A stretch of DNA of 64,000 bases from Novosphingobium sp. SCN 66-18 (GCA_001725355.1 MEGD01000029.1:1-64000); one strand, 5' to 3'; positions 38,243 to 47,202 are shown, counted from the stretch's first letter. Numbers and translations are program-made. Notes: generated from the sequence alone by a model not told the origin.

Positions 38243-38764
38243 TCAGCCTTCGCCCCAGCCGGCGCAGTGCGGGTCCAGCCCCACCACCTGCCGGCGCAGC
38301 GCCGCGCGGGCGAGCCGTTCGACTTCCGCCTTGCGCCGCGCCGCCGCCAGCGGGTGCGATGGCGCGGGGCGCAGGATCTCCGCGTCGTAGCCATCGGCCA
38401 CGATCACGCCGCACCGTGCGGGCAGGAAATCCGGCCCTTCCAGGCAGGCGCGGTCAAGATGCGGCGCCAGCCCCCAGTAGAACCGGTCGCAATGGTCGAG
38501 ATAGTCGGTCCACTTGCCGTCGCCCAGCAGGTCGGCGCGGCTGACCTTGATCTCCACGATCACCACATGGCCCTTCGCGTCGATCCCCATCAGGTCGGCG
38601 CGACGGCCCGAGCGCAGCGGCATTTCCGGCAGGCACCAGATGTCGTTGCGGGCGAACAGCCGCGCGATGCCACGGGCCACGGCCTGCGCCTCGCGCGGGG
38701 TAGTCCGTGCGCTTTCCGGCAGATCGGCGAGCGGGATGACGGGCGAATCGATCATGCCCGGCAC
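38243..38764 (-). CDS. mmcB: MmcB family DNA repair protein
   Basis: The 173-aa protein has a restriction-endonuclease-like fold: RRADLMGIDAKGHVVIVEIKVSR near residue 48 contains the PD-(D/E)XK-type acidic and Lys residues (D, E-x-K). Alphaproteobacterial MmcB is an SOS-linked putative nuclease that helps survival after mitomycin C crosslinking. ATG 38764 (MPGMIDSP) was taken; ATG 38755 is an alternative. I see no clear LexA box in the short upstream region, but alphaproteobacterial SOS boxes (GTTC-N7-GTTC) are easy to miss; one near match is AGAACAAAAATGGAAC at 38768-38783. Confidence 0.88.
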   Translation of the reverse strand: MPGMIDSPVIPLADLPESARTTPREAQAVARGIARLFARNDIWCLPEMPLRSGRRADLMGIDAKGHVVIVEIKVSRADLLGDGKWTDYLDHCDRFYWGLAPHLDRACLEGPDFLPARCGVIVADGYDAEILRPAPSHPLAAARRKAEVERLARAALRRQVVGLDPHCAGWGEG

Positions 38765-38803
38765 CGTAAGAACAAAAATGGAACGGGTAAAGTGGCCGCG
38801 CGG

Positions 38804-39232
38804 TCAAACCGGATGGCGCACAGGCTGGGGCGCCACCAGGGCGAGCAGGCCCGCCCGCGCCGCGCGGAACTCGTCGTGCAAGGCCGCCGCCGCGCACGCC
38901 GGCGAGCGGCCGCGCGCGGAGACCGCCAGCAGCGCGGAAACCCCGGTCTCCAGAATCGCGGCCAGATCGTCGAGCCCCTGCTGAGCCAGCGCCAGTCGCC
39001 AGCCGCCAGCGTGGAAGATCGTCTCGGGAAAGGCTTCGATCGCCGCGGGCGAAGCCCCGGCATCCTCGGCAATGGCCCTGCCGGCCAGCGCGCCGACGAT
39101 CGCGGCGGCTTCGTGCAGGGCGTGCCACGTGTCGGTGAGGGAAGCGGCATCGGACGGCGAATCCGCGATCGCCGCGCCCATCGCCGGCGCGCCATCGGGC
39201 GCCGCTGCGCCGCTGGCGGAATCCCATGCCAT
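38804..39232 (-). CDS. conserved-looking hypothetical helical protein
   Basis: The 142-aa product is Ala-rich and mostly helical, with aromatic residues at WHALHEAAAIV and ETIFHAGGWRLALAQQGLDDL that suggest a real packed domain. I do not recognise a family. It lies 39 bp upstream of mmcB on the same strand and could be in one unit with it. It is the last chromosomal gene before the tRNA-Arg and mobile region. Codon use fits the backbone. Confidence 0.6.
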   Translation of the reverse strand: MAWDSASGAAAPDGAPAMGAAIADSPSDAASLTDTWHALHEAAAIVGALAGRAIAEDAGASPAAIEAFPETIFHAGGWRLALAQQGLDDLAAILETGVSALLAVSARGRSPACAAAALHDEFRAARAGLLALVAPQPVRHPV

Positions 39233-39362
39233 GCCGCGCGGGATACGCCTGCTGTCCCTACCAAATCGCTAAACCCGCCCGGGCGGGGAAATCCGGAGAG
39301 CAAACCGCAGGGCAAAAACCGCTGGCCAGCCGTGCGCCTCGCTGCTAGGCACCGCCGCCGTT

Positions 39363-39403
<41 letters not shown>

Positions 39404-39480
39404 CTCACGTCAGAAGCGAGAGCAAGGATTTTATACTGGTTTTTCGGTGGTTTAGGAAGAGAAAAGAAAGGGCAAACAAA

Positions 39481-39788
39481 AAACTCACCAAAAACTCACG
39501 AGCCGAATTATTAGATTTGATTGCGGATTGACCTCCATCGGCACAACGCATACGGCTTCAAGCCATCAGCACCCGTAGCTCAGCTGGATAGAGCGCCGCC
39601 CTCCGAAGGCGGAGGCCACAGGTTCGAATCCTGTCGGGTGCGCCAATTTTCCTTTAAAAATCAATTATATAGAAGAAACACTCCTTCTTCCTTCAAGGCT
39701 TTGCGAATGCACAAACTCACCGGTTTGTGGCGCAGAGTTAGCAAAAGCCTTTGATTTTCTTTAAGAATCGTTGTCGTGGAAACTCACC
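39481..39788 (+). repeat. AAACTCACC short direct repeats flanking the tRNA
   Basis: Four same-strand copies occur: 39481-39489 (exact), 39492-39500 (one mismatch), 39713-39721 (exact) and 39780-39788 (exact), two on each side of the intact tRNA. The surrounding DNA is AT-rich and unlike the backbone. Short repeats on both sides of a tRNA core resemble arm-type binding sites of a tyrosine integrase or excisionase. No other gene is visible from 39646 to 39937. Confidence 0.5.
39569..39645 (+). tRNA. tRNA-Arg(CCG)
   Basis: The 77-nt cloverleaf is complete: acceptor GCACCCG/CGGGTGC, D-arm GCTC-AGCTGGATA-GAGC, anticodon stem CCGCC/GGCGG around the loop CTCCGAA (anticodon CCG), variable AGGCC, T-arm ACAGG-TTCGAAT-CCTGT, and an encoded GCCA end. 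It decodes CGG arginine codons. It is also the apparent insertion point of the mobile region: the partial copy at 39363 and repeats on both sides point to a recombination site. Confidence 0.96.
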
Positions 39789-39937
39789 ACAATCACCTCA
39801 AACAAATGAGAAGGCATCCAACTAATCTTCGCCCAAGCGCGAGTACAGTCCTTCCGAGAGCCAGAGGCTTCCGGCTTTGCCGTGACGGGTATGAGGTTTG
39901 GAGAGAGGCTCCATGCCGCCCGTCATGGAGAATGACC

Positions 39938-40416
39938 ATGAGCGAGAGTTTGATTTCGGGCGGCCAGAGCGTAGCGCGCGGCGGCTATAGGGTGGATGTC
40001 AGCCAAGGCCAGCGCGTCGGGCGGGTATCGTCGGAATGGTTTTCCCGGCCTGACGACGAGCGCTTCCTGTCGCTGTCGGATCTTCATGGCGCGGTCAAGG
40101 GCCGCGCCGAACACAGCCGGACGCGCACGCTGGAGAGCGCTGCGATCCGGGTCGAGGCTTCGCGCGACAACACAGAATCCCTGACGCTGATGCTACCCGG
40201 TTCAGACACGCCTATCGCGCCCACTCACTGGAGCTTCGGACAACTGGCCTCGCTGGTTGGCGCTCCCGCCACCTATCTGCGTCAGTTGCCCGCCGCCCTT
40301 GCCGGCATCAATCTTCAATATGGCCTGACCTCCCATCGCGCCGAGCAGGTGAAGACGCTGGAATCCGATGAAGGCAGGCTCGAACTACGCGCTGTCACCG
40401 GCCCGGACTATGGCCG
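39938..40416 (+). pseudogene. DUF932 (plasmid/phage-type) gene, N-terminal part, split by an insertion
   Basis: Residues 1-159 of a DUF932 protein, starting MSESLISGGQSVARGG at ATG 39938 (GGAG 8 bp upstream; ATG 39932 possible), with the family segments HWSFGQLASLVGAPATYLRQLP and LRAVTGPDYGR. After GPDYGR the family frame breaks: the DNA continues into the nested element and soon reaches a stop at 40456. The rest of the gene resumes at 47250. Joining the two at the shared ATGGCCG gives an uninterrupted 398-aa frame. DUF932 proteins are common on ICEs and plasmids; their function is not established. Confidence 0.88.
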
Positions 40417-40443
40417 TTATCTGAACAGTCAACCTGTCTCACC
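40412..40443. repeat. left terminal inverted repeat of the nested element
   Basis: Reading inwards it goes GGCCGTTATC, then a variable 13-nt block, then CCTGTCTCACC. The right end read inwards (complement of 47203-47235) goes GGCCATTATC, a block one base longer or so, then ACTGTCTCACC. Conserved outer and inner boxes of about 10 bp each suggest paired recombinase binding sites. Confidence 0.65.
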
Positions 40444-40501
40444 GACGGTTCACTGACCTTTCCATCCCACCGCTGAGCCCTGGAACGCCCTCATTTGGGC
40501 G

Positions 40502-41428
40502 ATGCGTGTTACCGCGGAGATCATCGCTGCCATTGAGAACGGCCCCGGCGACTGGCGCGCACCGTGGCATCACCATGGCACCAGCGTCGCGCGTCCAACC
40601 AACGTCAGTTCGGCCAAGCGCTATCGCGGCATAAACACCGTGGCGCTGTGGGTCGCCGCGATGGCAGGCGGCTACAGTGACGGCCTTTGGGGCACCTATC
40701 GTCAGTGGTCCGAGGCCGGTGCGCAGGTTCGCAAGGGCGAGCATGCCACAACCGTGGTCTTCTGGAAGCAGATCGCCGCCGCTAGCGATGACGACCGCGA
40801 TGATGACGACAACGGTCATCGCAAGATGTTCGCGCGCGCGTTTTCGGTGTTCAACCTGGCCCAGGTCGATGGCTATGAGTCGGCGCCGGTGACGATGCTC
40901 CCGGAGGCGGCGCGGCATGCCGAAGCGGAAGCCTTCATCACCAACCTTGGCATCAAGACCCTCTTTGGTGGTTCGGAGGCCTATTATCGCCCCTCGACGG
41001 ACACGGTATGCATGCCGCCGTTCGAGTATTTCCGGGATGCCGCCTCATTCTACGGCGTGTGGCTCCACGAGAACGGGCACGCCTCAGGGGCGAAGCATCG
41101 CCTCGACCGTGACCTCTCTGGCCGCTTCGGTTCCGCCGCCTATGCGGCTGAGGAGTGCTGCGTGGAGATTCTGAGCGGCCTCGTGCTTGCCGATTTGGGC
41201 ATCGCTCACCATCCGCGCCCAGATCATGCGGCGTACATTGCCTCCTGGATCGCCGTGCTGAAGAACGACCCGCGCGCCATCTTCACGGCTGCCAGCAAGG
41301 CGCAACAGGCGGCGGACTGGATGCACGCCCAGCAGCCAACCCCCGGGCCGGAGCCGGCTGCATCATCGCCGGACGATGGGCACGACGTTACTGATGGTGG
41401 CCGCACGCCGATGCTCCTCGCCGCGTAA
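40502..41428 (+). CDS. ArdC-like antirestriction protein, N-terminally shortened
   Basis: The 308-aa product has the ArdC layout: an N-terminal ssDNA-binding domain (VTAEIIAAIENG and the RGINTVALW and GTYRQWSEAGAQVRKGE segments, about 1-130) and a zincin-like metallopeptidase domain with WLHENGHASG near residue 188 and Glu in AYAAEECCVEI near 220. ArdC proteins shield incoming plasmid DNA from restriction. Relatives usually carry about 10-15 residues before VTAEII; here ATG 40502 is the first start, only 85 bp inside the element end, so the gene seems trimmed. The last 66 nt overlap the convergent TnpC-like gene, and the tail after residue 285 is atypical. It probably is cargo of the nested element. 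Confidence 0.85.
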   Translation: MRVTAEIIAAIENGPGDWRAPWHHHGTSVARPTNVSSAKRYRGINTVALWVAAMAGGYSDGLWGTYRQWSEAGAQVRKGEHATTVVFWKQIAAASDDDRDDDDNGHRKMFARAFSVFNLAQVDGYESAPVTMLPEAARHAEAEAFITNLGIKTLFGGSEAYYRPSTDTVCMPPFEYFRDAASFYGVWLHENGHASGAKHRLDRDLSGRFGSAAYAAEECCVEILSGLVLADLGIAHHPRPDHAAYIASWIAVLKNDPRAIFTAASKAQQAADWMHAQQPTPGPEPAASSPDDGHDVTDGGRTPMLLAA

Positions 41429-41722
41429 CAGCGCACGCACCTGGATGTGTTGGGCGAGGATATTCTCGCCCGCGCGCCGTGAACGCTCGTCATCCTCGCT
41501 GCGCTCGACCGGTATCGGCAAGGCTGCTTTTGCCAGCGCAACAGCCTCGCGCAGCTCTGCCAGCATTGCGCCCGCCCTGTTCGCCGTGGCGCGGCCCACG
41601 CCCGCCTCGCGCGCCAGGTTCGCGATCGACAGCCGACCGTCACTGGCGATCGCATCGCCGGTCACGAGGCGGGCAAGCGCCTCACGCAACCTGCGTTCGG
41701 TCTCGGCACTGACCGGCGTCAT
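41363..41722 (-). CDS. TnpC-like small HTH protein of the recombinase operon
   Basis: The 119-aa protein has a helix-turn-helix-like segment LSIANLAREAGVGRATANRA near residue 31 followed by a charged helical region (AELREAVALAKAAL...). Its size, place (last of the recombinase operon) and HTH resemble TnpC of Tn554-type transposons, which affects recombination efficiency and orientation. ATG 41722 overlaps the third recombinase stop by 4 nt. Its 3' part is antisense to the ArdC tail. The family link is inference from layout. Confidence 0.65.
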   Translation of the reverse strand: MTPVSAETERRLREALARLVTGDAIASDGRLSIANLAREAGVGRATANRAGAMLAELREAVALAKAALPIPVERSEDDERSRRAGENILAQHIQVRALLRGEEHRRAATISNVVPIVRR

Positions 41723-43851
41723 GGCACCGGCTCCGTCAAGGGCGCGATCACCCTGCTCATGCGGTGCCGATTCTCACGGATGGCGGTGCGCTGCGCCGCC
41801 GACAGCCGCTTGTTCTTCAACATCGCGTCGGCTTCATCGATGGCGGCCTGCCATGCTGGAACATGACGGCTCGTGATGCAGGAGTTCGGACAGCGATCCG
41901 GTGCGCAGTTCGATAGCCGCGGGGCGGCGCCTTCCTCGGAGCTCCTCAGGCACAGGGCGGTGGCGCGATCGAAGAAGCAGTCATTGAGAACGCCTACATG
42001 CAGTGTTCGCGCAAGATGGGCGAGCATCGCTTTCACCCGCTTCTCGTCGGCCACTATGCCGGGCAGATCGATTGCCGTTTCCACCCGCAGCATTTCTGCA
42101 GCGACGCGCCCGCCCGCAGGGCCTGCCAGCCTCTCGCCGCCACGATGTGCCTCATACTGGGCGACGATATCGTCGAGCTGGCCAAGCGCGCGTTCCTGCT
42201 CGACCTCCTGCCGGAACCCGGAGGCGGATGCGCCGGCATAGCCGTCGAACATGGCGACGGAGGCGTGCTTGTACTGGATCTTTCCGGCCACCACGCCGAA
42301 CGGCCTGTTGGCGATGTACCAGGCAAGCGTGCGTCGGAACTGGCGCGTGTTGAAGACCCAGCTCTGACCATCGACGCGTGGAACGACTGGCGCATCGCCG
42401 GGACTATGCTGCGCGTCGAGATGTTCGCGATATCGATTGATCTGTTTCACGATATGCGAGAGCCCGCGCTCGATGGCGGTGCCCCGTTCGAGCACGACCC
42501 AGAGGCCGTCATGCTGGTGTGGCGCGCGATGGCGTGCGGCCAGGCGCTCCGCGACCTCCACAGCGCGTGCGACGGGCGCGATCGTCACCCACTCTTCGAT
42601 CTCGCCGCGTGTCCCGCGTCCCTTATAGATGGTGCTCTGGACCGCGATGCGCTCGATCATTCCATCGGCGCTTTTGCCGCGCTTGATGCAATCTGGGCGC
42701 ATCGCCTGGACCTCACCATCGCGCATGCCGGTCAGATAGGAGCACAGGATGTAGGCTGCCGTTTGCAGATGGCGTTCCTCCCGGATCAGGTCGAACGCGT
42801 CGAACCGCTCGCGCCACGGGCGTCCACTATCGGGATCGAGCGTGATCGTCGTGTCCATGCCGCCATATTCGACGCCGAGCTCCTCGATCGCGGCCAGTAT
42901 AAGTTTCCTGACCCGCGGCTGGCTGAGCGTGGTGACGTGGATACCAGCTTGTATCGCGATCAACCGCATGTTCACGACGTCGCCGCCGTAGCGGCCCGAT
43001 CGGGCGACGGCCCCACTCATACCGCCATGTCGCTGCGGTGTGTTCCAGATGGGAACGCCGCGACCGGCTGCCCGACGCGAAGCAGCCCACTTCGCCATCC
43101 TGCCCTCCAGATGGCCGCGTTTGGCACAGCTTGGTCGAGCAGCGTACGCGTGCTCGATCGCGTCCAGCTCAGCCCGCGCGGCGAAGATGTCGGCCGCAAA
43201 GACATCGATATATTTAAGCGACCAGCGTACGAGCGCGCCGATCACCGGCTCGGGGATGCGCGGCGTCACATTTTCATAGGCGCGCCCCTTGCAGCCAGCG
43301 ACAGTGAAGATCGCCCGCCCGTGCCAAGGTACGAAGCCGAGCCCGCCATGGGTCAGGAAGGGCGCCAGGCGATGAAGCTGGACGATCGGTCTCAGGCATT
43401 CCGCTACTCGGCTCGGCTGCACGTTTCGCGCATTCTGCTCAGCGAGATATGCGTCGAGCATTGCCTGGTCGATGGCCCCGGCATCGAACCGCTCAGTCCG
43501 CTCGCGGACGAACGCCATGAACCGGCAGAGGGTCGCCAGCGCGGAGCGCGTCGAGAGTGGCCGTAGCCGGCCCGCCCGATCCGGGAGCAGCTCGTTCAGC
43601 CGCGCATAGATATATTCCTTGGCGGTCAGACGTTCGATGGGACAAGCGATCCCGCCGAAGTCGATGGTGCGGAACGCGTTGCGCGCGGTCATGTGGAAGA
43701 TCGCAGGGTCGAGGTCCCAGACATCTTCGTGGAATCGGGATAGCGCTTCATGATCGACGCATTCCTTCAGCGCCATCGAGGCCAGCACCACATCATTGGC
43801 GGATCGTATTGCAGAGACGCCCGGTGCAAGGACAGGTTCGATCCCGCTCAT
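41719..43851 (-). CDS. tyrosine recombinase 3 of the trio (large, TnpB-like)
   Basis: The 710-aa protein has a long N-terminal DNA-binding part and a C-terminal catalytic domain: Arg I in LTGMRDGEV near residue 376, Arg II in FNTRQFRRTLAWYIA near 505, a KHAS box, and the probable nucleophile Tyr in DGYAGAS near 537. A C-terminal Cys-rich tail (CFFDRATALC ... CAPDRCPNSC, about 640-680) looks like a zinc-binding motif, as in TnpB-type recombinases of Tn554 relatives. It starts with a 4-nt overlap with recombinase 2. It is nearly twice the usual size of phage integrases. Confidence 0.85.
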   Translation of the reverse strand: MSGIEPVLAPGVSAIRSANDVVLASMALKECVDHEALSRFHEDVWDLDPAIFHMTARNAFRTIDFGGIACPIERLTAKEYIYARLNELLPDRAGRLRPLSTRSALATLCRFMAFVRERTERFDAGAIDQAMLDAYLAEQNARNVQPSRVAECLRPIVQLHRLAPFLTHGGLGFVPWHGRAIFTVAGCKGRAYENVTPRIPEPVIGALVRWSLKYIDVFAADIFAARAELDAIEHAYAARPSCAKRGHLEGRMAKWAASRRAAGRGVPIWNTPQRHGGMSGAVARSGRYGGDVVNMRLIAIQAGIHVTTLSQPRVRKLILAAIEELGVEYGGMDTTITLDPDSGRPWRERFDAFDLIREERHLQTAAYILCSYLTGMRDGEVQAMRPDCIKRGKSADGMIERIAVQSTIYKGRGTRGEIEEWVTIAPVARAVEVAERLAARHRAPHQHDGLWVVLERGTAIERGLSHIVKQINRYREHLDAQHSPGDAPVVPRVDGQSWVFNTRQFRRTLAWYIANRPFGVVAGKIQYKHASVAMFDGYAGASASGFRQEVEQERALGQLDDIVAQYEAHRGGERLAGPAGGRVAAEMLRVETAIDLPGIVADEKRVKAMLAHLARTLHVGVLNDCFFDRATALCLRSSEEGAAPRLSNCAPDRCPNSCITSRHVPAWQAAIDEADAMLKNKRLSAAQRTAIRENRHRMSRVIAPLTEPVP

Positions 43852-45635
43852 CGGGCGCTCGCTTCCACCGGTAGATAGAGCAGCTCCGGCCCCGCTGATT
43901 CAGCCTCGACGCGTGCGGCCTCGACCAGCGCTGCAGGGAAGGCGGGCAGGATCTGGCCGGTAATCCGCCACCATGCCCGCCCGAACTTGCTCGTCCACTC
44001 GTCGGTATCCAGCGCCTCGCGCTGATCGGTCATGAAGGATTGGAAGGCGATGAGCGCAGGCAGCTTGCGGGCCGTGATCACGGCATTCTCGCATTCGAGG
44101 CACCCCCAGAAGGGCGTCGGACATGCCTCACCCGCCGAACCGAACGGGCTTTCGAAGAAGCTGCCGCAGCGGGCAAGCCAGAGATCCTCAACGGACGACG
44201 TCTTTGTCGCGGGTTTCATGCTCTGCCCGCGAGCGTCAGGCCGATCGTCATCGGTGATCGGCAACAGGATGGTTGGCTTCAACGCCATTTCGAGCGCATC
44301 GCCCAGGGCCTCGGCGATCGTCCGCTCATGGATCGGCCGAAGCGCCGGGATCTCGGCATAGTGCCGCGCCGCCACCGGTACCGAGTGCCCAACGGCGAAG
44401 TGCTCGAGCTGCCCTTCGGTTCGGCGATACCATTCGGCCTTGTTGGTCTTGCGAAGGCGCGACAGCGAGAGGTGCAGCGGCGCGCCCTCATCATCGAGCA
44501 AGTGGTGGTGACTGACAAAGACCTCCACCCCTTGGGGGCCCTCATCGCTCGGCAGTCGAAGCCCCGTGATGGTCCAGATCGCCCACAACCGATCGGTCGC
44601 CAGGTGTCCACGTGCCCGTTCGGTCAGCGCGATCGCCAGCCTGATCATTCCACCGGGCGTGCCGCTCGAGCCATCCCGCACGCGCAGCCGTTTCCACTCC
44701 GATCCACGCGCGCGACGCTTGTAATACTCGATCTCGACATAGCCCTTGGCGGGATTGCGCAGACAGTCCGCCTTCAGACGCAGCAGGCATTCCATCTCCA
44801 TGCCCGTCTCGAGGGAGAGCCACACGATGAACGCGATGAGGTCGAGCCGGGTCAGATAGAAGCCGACATGCAGAGCCTCCATCCGGCTGTCGAGCTTGCG
44901 ATACTGGGCGAGCTGGACGAAGCGCGCCACGTCCCTGCGACGCGTGCCGACCTGTCCCAACCGGACGATCTGATCGATCACTGCGATATAATGATCGTGG
45001 ACGCGGCTGCCGATTTCGATACCCGCCGGTGTCGGCGGTAGCGCATCGCCCAGCGCTATCCGGCGTCGCGCGTCGTCAACCTGCACGCGCGCGGCATCGC
45101 GCAACCGGTCTGCGATACCGCTACTATAAGCATCGCGCGGTCGGCTAACACCGGCCTCGCCATGGCCGATGAACGTCAGGCGCGCGATCGTCTCTTGCGA
45201 GAGCGTGCCTGCTCGCGTCTCCGGCGCGAGGCGCAGGAGGCCGATCAGCGTTGCGAGAAGATGGCGCTGATGGAACCGCCCGCCACCATACCGCTCCAGC
45301 CAGAGCTCATATTTGTTGATCAGCGCCGTATCGATGTCACCGAGCTTTTCCACCGGCAGGCTATTTATATCAAGGAAGGCCCAGAACTGGCCCAGTTGTT
45401 GGACCTTCCGCCGTATCGAACGCGCGATGGGGCTGGGACCCATTCGACGCACATATTCCTCGAGCAACATCGCTATCTCGCCAGCCAGAGCCGGGCGGGA
45501 CCAGTCGCCCAAGTCTACCAGCACCTGACTGCCGTCATCGCATCGAACAGAGAACCGGCGCGGGTCGAGCACCGTTGCGGCCGTGCCGGTCGCCGGCGTA
45601 GCTTCCGGGAACCGCGCATAGTGTCCGCGCTTCAC
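43848..45635 (-). CDS. tyrosine recombinase 2 of the trio (possibly degenerate active site)
   Basis: The 595-aa protein has the same fold: SLETGMEMECLLRLKADCL near residue 277, where the first catalytic Arg would be expected but Glu or Met stands, then SLSRLRKTNKAEWY near 390 with Arg II, GHS near 416 and a Tyr in VAARHYAEI near 426. A Cys-rich tail (LARCGSF ... ACPTPFWGCLECENAV, near 495-530) is also present. It may be a structural or regulatory partner in a hetero-oligomer rather than a strand-cleaving enzyme. It overlaps both neighbours by 4 nt, so all three are co-translated. Confidence 0.82.
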   Translation of the reverse strand: MKRGHYARFPEATPATGTAATVLDPRRFSVRCDDGSQVLVDLGDWSRPALAGEIAMLLEEYVRRMGPSPIARSIRRKVQQLGQFWAFLDINSLPVEKLGDIDTALINKYELWLERYGGGRFHQRHLLATLIGLLRLAPETRAGTLSQETIARLTFIGHGEAGVSRPRDAYSSGIADRLRDAARVQVDDARRRIALGDALPPTPAGIEIGSRVHDHYIAVIDQIVRLGQVGTRRRDVARFVQLAQYRKLDSRMEALHVGFYLTRLDLIAFIVWLSLETGMEMECLLRLKADCLRNPAKGYVEIEYYKRRARGSEWKRLRVRDGSSGTPGGMIRLAIALTERARGHLATDRLWAIWTITGLRLPSDEGPQGVEVFVSHHHLLDDEGAPLHLSLSRLRKTNKAEWYRRTEGQLEHFAVGHSVPVAARHYAEIPALRPIHERTIAEALGDALEMALKPTILLPITDDDRPDARGQSMKPATKTSSVEDLWLARCGSFFESPFGSAGEACPTPFWGCLECENAVITARKLPALIAFQSFMTDQREALDTDEWTSKFGRAWWRITGQILPAFPAALVEAARVEAESAGPELLYLPVEASAR

Positions 45636-47161
45636 GCTGCTTTATCCGGCGCGAGATCCAGTCCCCACTGATCGACCGCCGCATCGACGATCGCCTGGCT
45701 TTCGTCGAGATGATCCAGATAAATATAGGTACTCTCGATCCGGCTATGCCCCATTAGCCGCTGCAGCTTCAGCAGCGGATCGCCGATCAGCCGCCGATAG
45801 GCCGAGCCTGCCTTCCCGGCGCCTCCACCGACGACCCAGGTCACCTGCTCGCGCAGAAGGAGCGCAAGCATATGAACGGCGAAGCCGTGGCGCAGCATGT
45901 GCGGGGTCACGTCGATCTCGAGTCCGAACGCCTGACAACGGGCACTCGCCCGCATGAACACCGCCTCCCAGGCGGGCATGGTCATCGGTCGCCCGGTTTC
46001 GGTGAGCCACAAGGCGAGCGGTTCGAGCGTATTTGCGTCAACGAGCCTCGCGCGCTCCGCAGGAGACAGGCGATCGACGCTGACGGACATTTCCCGGTCG
46101 CCGTCGATGATACGGAGTGACCTCCGGCCTGCAGGCGTCGCGAGGATCGGTCGCACGATCGACCGTTTCGTGTCACCATCTCGCTGCCGGCACACGGCGT
46201 TTTCACGTTCGACGCGCGCATAATCGCCCAGTTGCTTCAACAACCGAACGGGCAGGCGGATTTCGCGGCCGCGTCCGCCTTTTGCTGTCGCTGCCGCGAG
46301 CCGGTAGGGCGTCGACCGGATCGACGGATCATCAAGACGCTGGCTCGGAAGTTCGCCCAGCAGCAGGCTGGACGCCTCCTGTAGCCGTAAACCCGTGGTG
46401 ATGAGCAACTCGGCGAACAGCGCGTTGCGCTCGACATGGCGGCCGCGCCATTCCGGATCCTCACGCCCATCTGGCAGTCGCCCCCGCAGACCGACATCCC
46501 GGAACAGCATGTAGCGCTCGAGATCGACGAAGCGCATGTCGCCGCGGCGCGCTCCGGGTTCGCGCGCGCAGTTTGCTGATACAGCCTGAAGCGCCCCGTC
46601 CGGCACGGAGCGTATCCAGCTTTGGCGGTAGGTGAACGGCAGATCGACAATGAGCTTCTCGTCACGCGCCCAACGATAAAGCTTGTCGAGCGCCGCTACG
46701 GCGCGATTCCAGGACGCGGCCGAGATACGATAGGGCGGTTCCGAGAGCCGTCGGGCGCGATGGAAGGCGGCAACATCGTCGCGATCGGCCCGCCAGAGGG
46801 ATTTTCCGTTCCGCTGCTCCGTCAGGAACCGCATCCAGACAATGATATCGCGCGCATAGGCGCGCAGGCTGTTGAGCGAACGCACGCCCATTGTCGGGCA
46901 GGAGCGGAAGAAGTTGTTGAGGTGATGATCATAGGTGCCGTCATCGCGCAGGATGAACGGCATTCCCTCGACCAGCCCGCACGTTTCCGCCGCCGCGACC
47001 TCCTCAGGTGACAGGCCGTGGACCACCCCGTCGATAATCGCGGTATGATGGAGGGAAGAGGGATCGGTGAAGAAGAGCTGGGGGATGGGAAGTCTCCGGG
47101 CGACGATGTTTTGCCGGGGTGGGCTCGAGCCCACCCCGGCAAAACATCGCATCCTCAACAA
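45632..47161 (-). CDS. tyrosine recombinase 1 of the trio (TnpA-like)
   Basis: The 509-aa protein has a SAM-like N-terminal domain (LNSLRAYARDIIVWMRFL near residue 100) and an intact catalytic domain: TGLRLQEASSL near 257 (Arg I), HMLRHGFAVHML near 420 (His-x-x-Arg), LMGHSRIESTYIYLDHL near 470 with the nucleophile Tyr. The start is uncertain: ATG 47161 makes the first 20 or so residues come from the 46-bp palindrome, so translation more likely begins downstream, for example at the GTG near 47028. First gene of the four-gene operon. Confidence 0.85.
   Translation of the reverse strand: MLRMRCFAGVGSSPPRQNIVARRLPIPQLFFTDPSSLHHTAIIDGVVHGLSPEEVAAAETCGLVEGMPFILRDDGTYDHHLNNFFRSCPTMGVRSLNSLRAYARDIIVWMRFLTEQRNGKSLWRADRDDVAAFHRARRLSEPPYRISAASWNRAVAALDKLYRWARDEKLIVDLPFTYRQSWIRSVPDGALQAVSANCAREPGARRGDMRFVDLERYMLFRDVGLRGRLPDGREDPEWRGRHVERNALFAELLITTGLRLQEASSLLLGELPSQRLDDPSIRSTPYRLAAATAKGGRGREIRLPVRLLKQLGDYARVERENAVCRQRDGDTKRSIVRPILATPAGRRSLRIIDGDREMSVSVDRLSPAERARLVDANTLEPLALWLTETGRPMTMPAWEAVFMRASARCQAFGLEIDVTPHMLRHGFAVHMLALLLREQVTWVVGGGAGKAGSAYRRLIGDPLLKLQRLMGHSRIESTYIYLDHLDESQAIVDAAVDQWGLDLAPDKAA
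47104..47149. repeat. perfect 46-bp palindrome near the right end of the nested element
   Basis: Both 23-bp halves are exact complements with no spacer; the centre is CTCGAG at 47124-47129. It lies between the recombinase operon (minus) and the right terminal repeat. In RNA from either strand it would fold into a strong hairpin, so it may block transcription between host gene and element, or be an operator for the recombinase operon. Long perfect palindromes are usually unstable, so it is probably maintained by selection. Confidence 0.9.
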
Positions 47162-47202
47162 GAAGGCTGGCGATCATGGTCCTATCACTTCCGCATTGCA
47201 TT

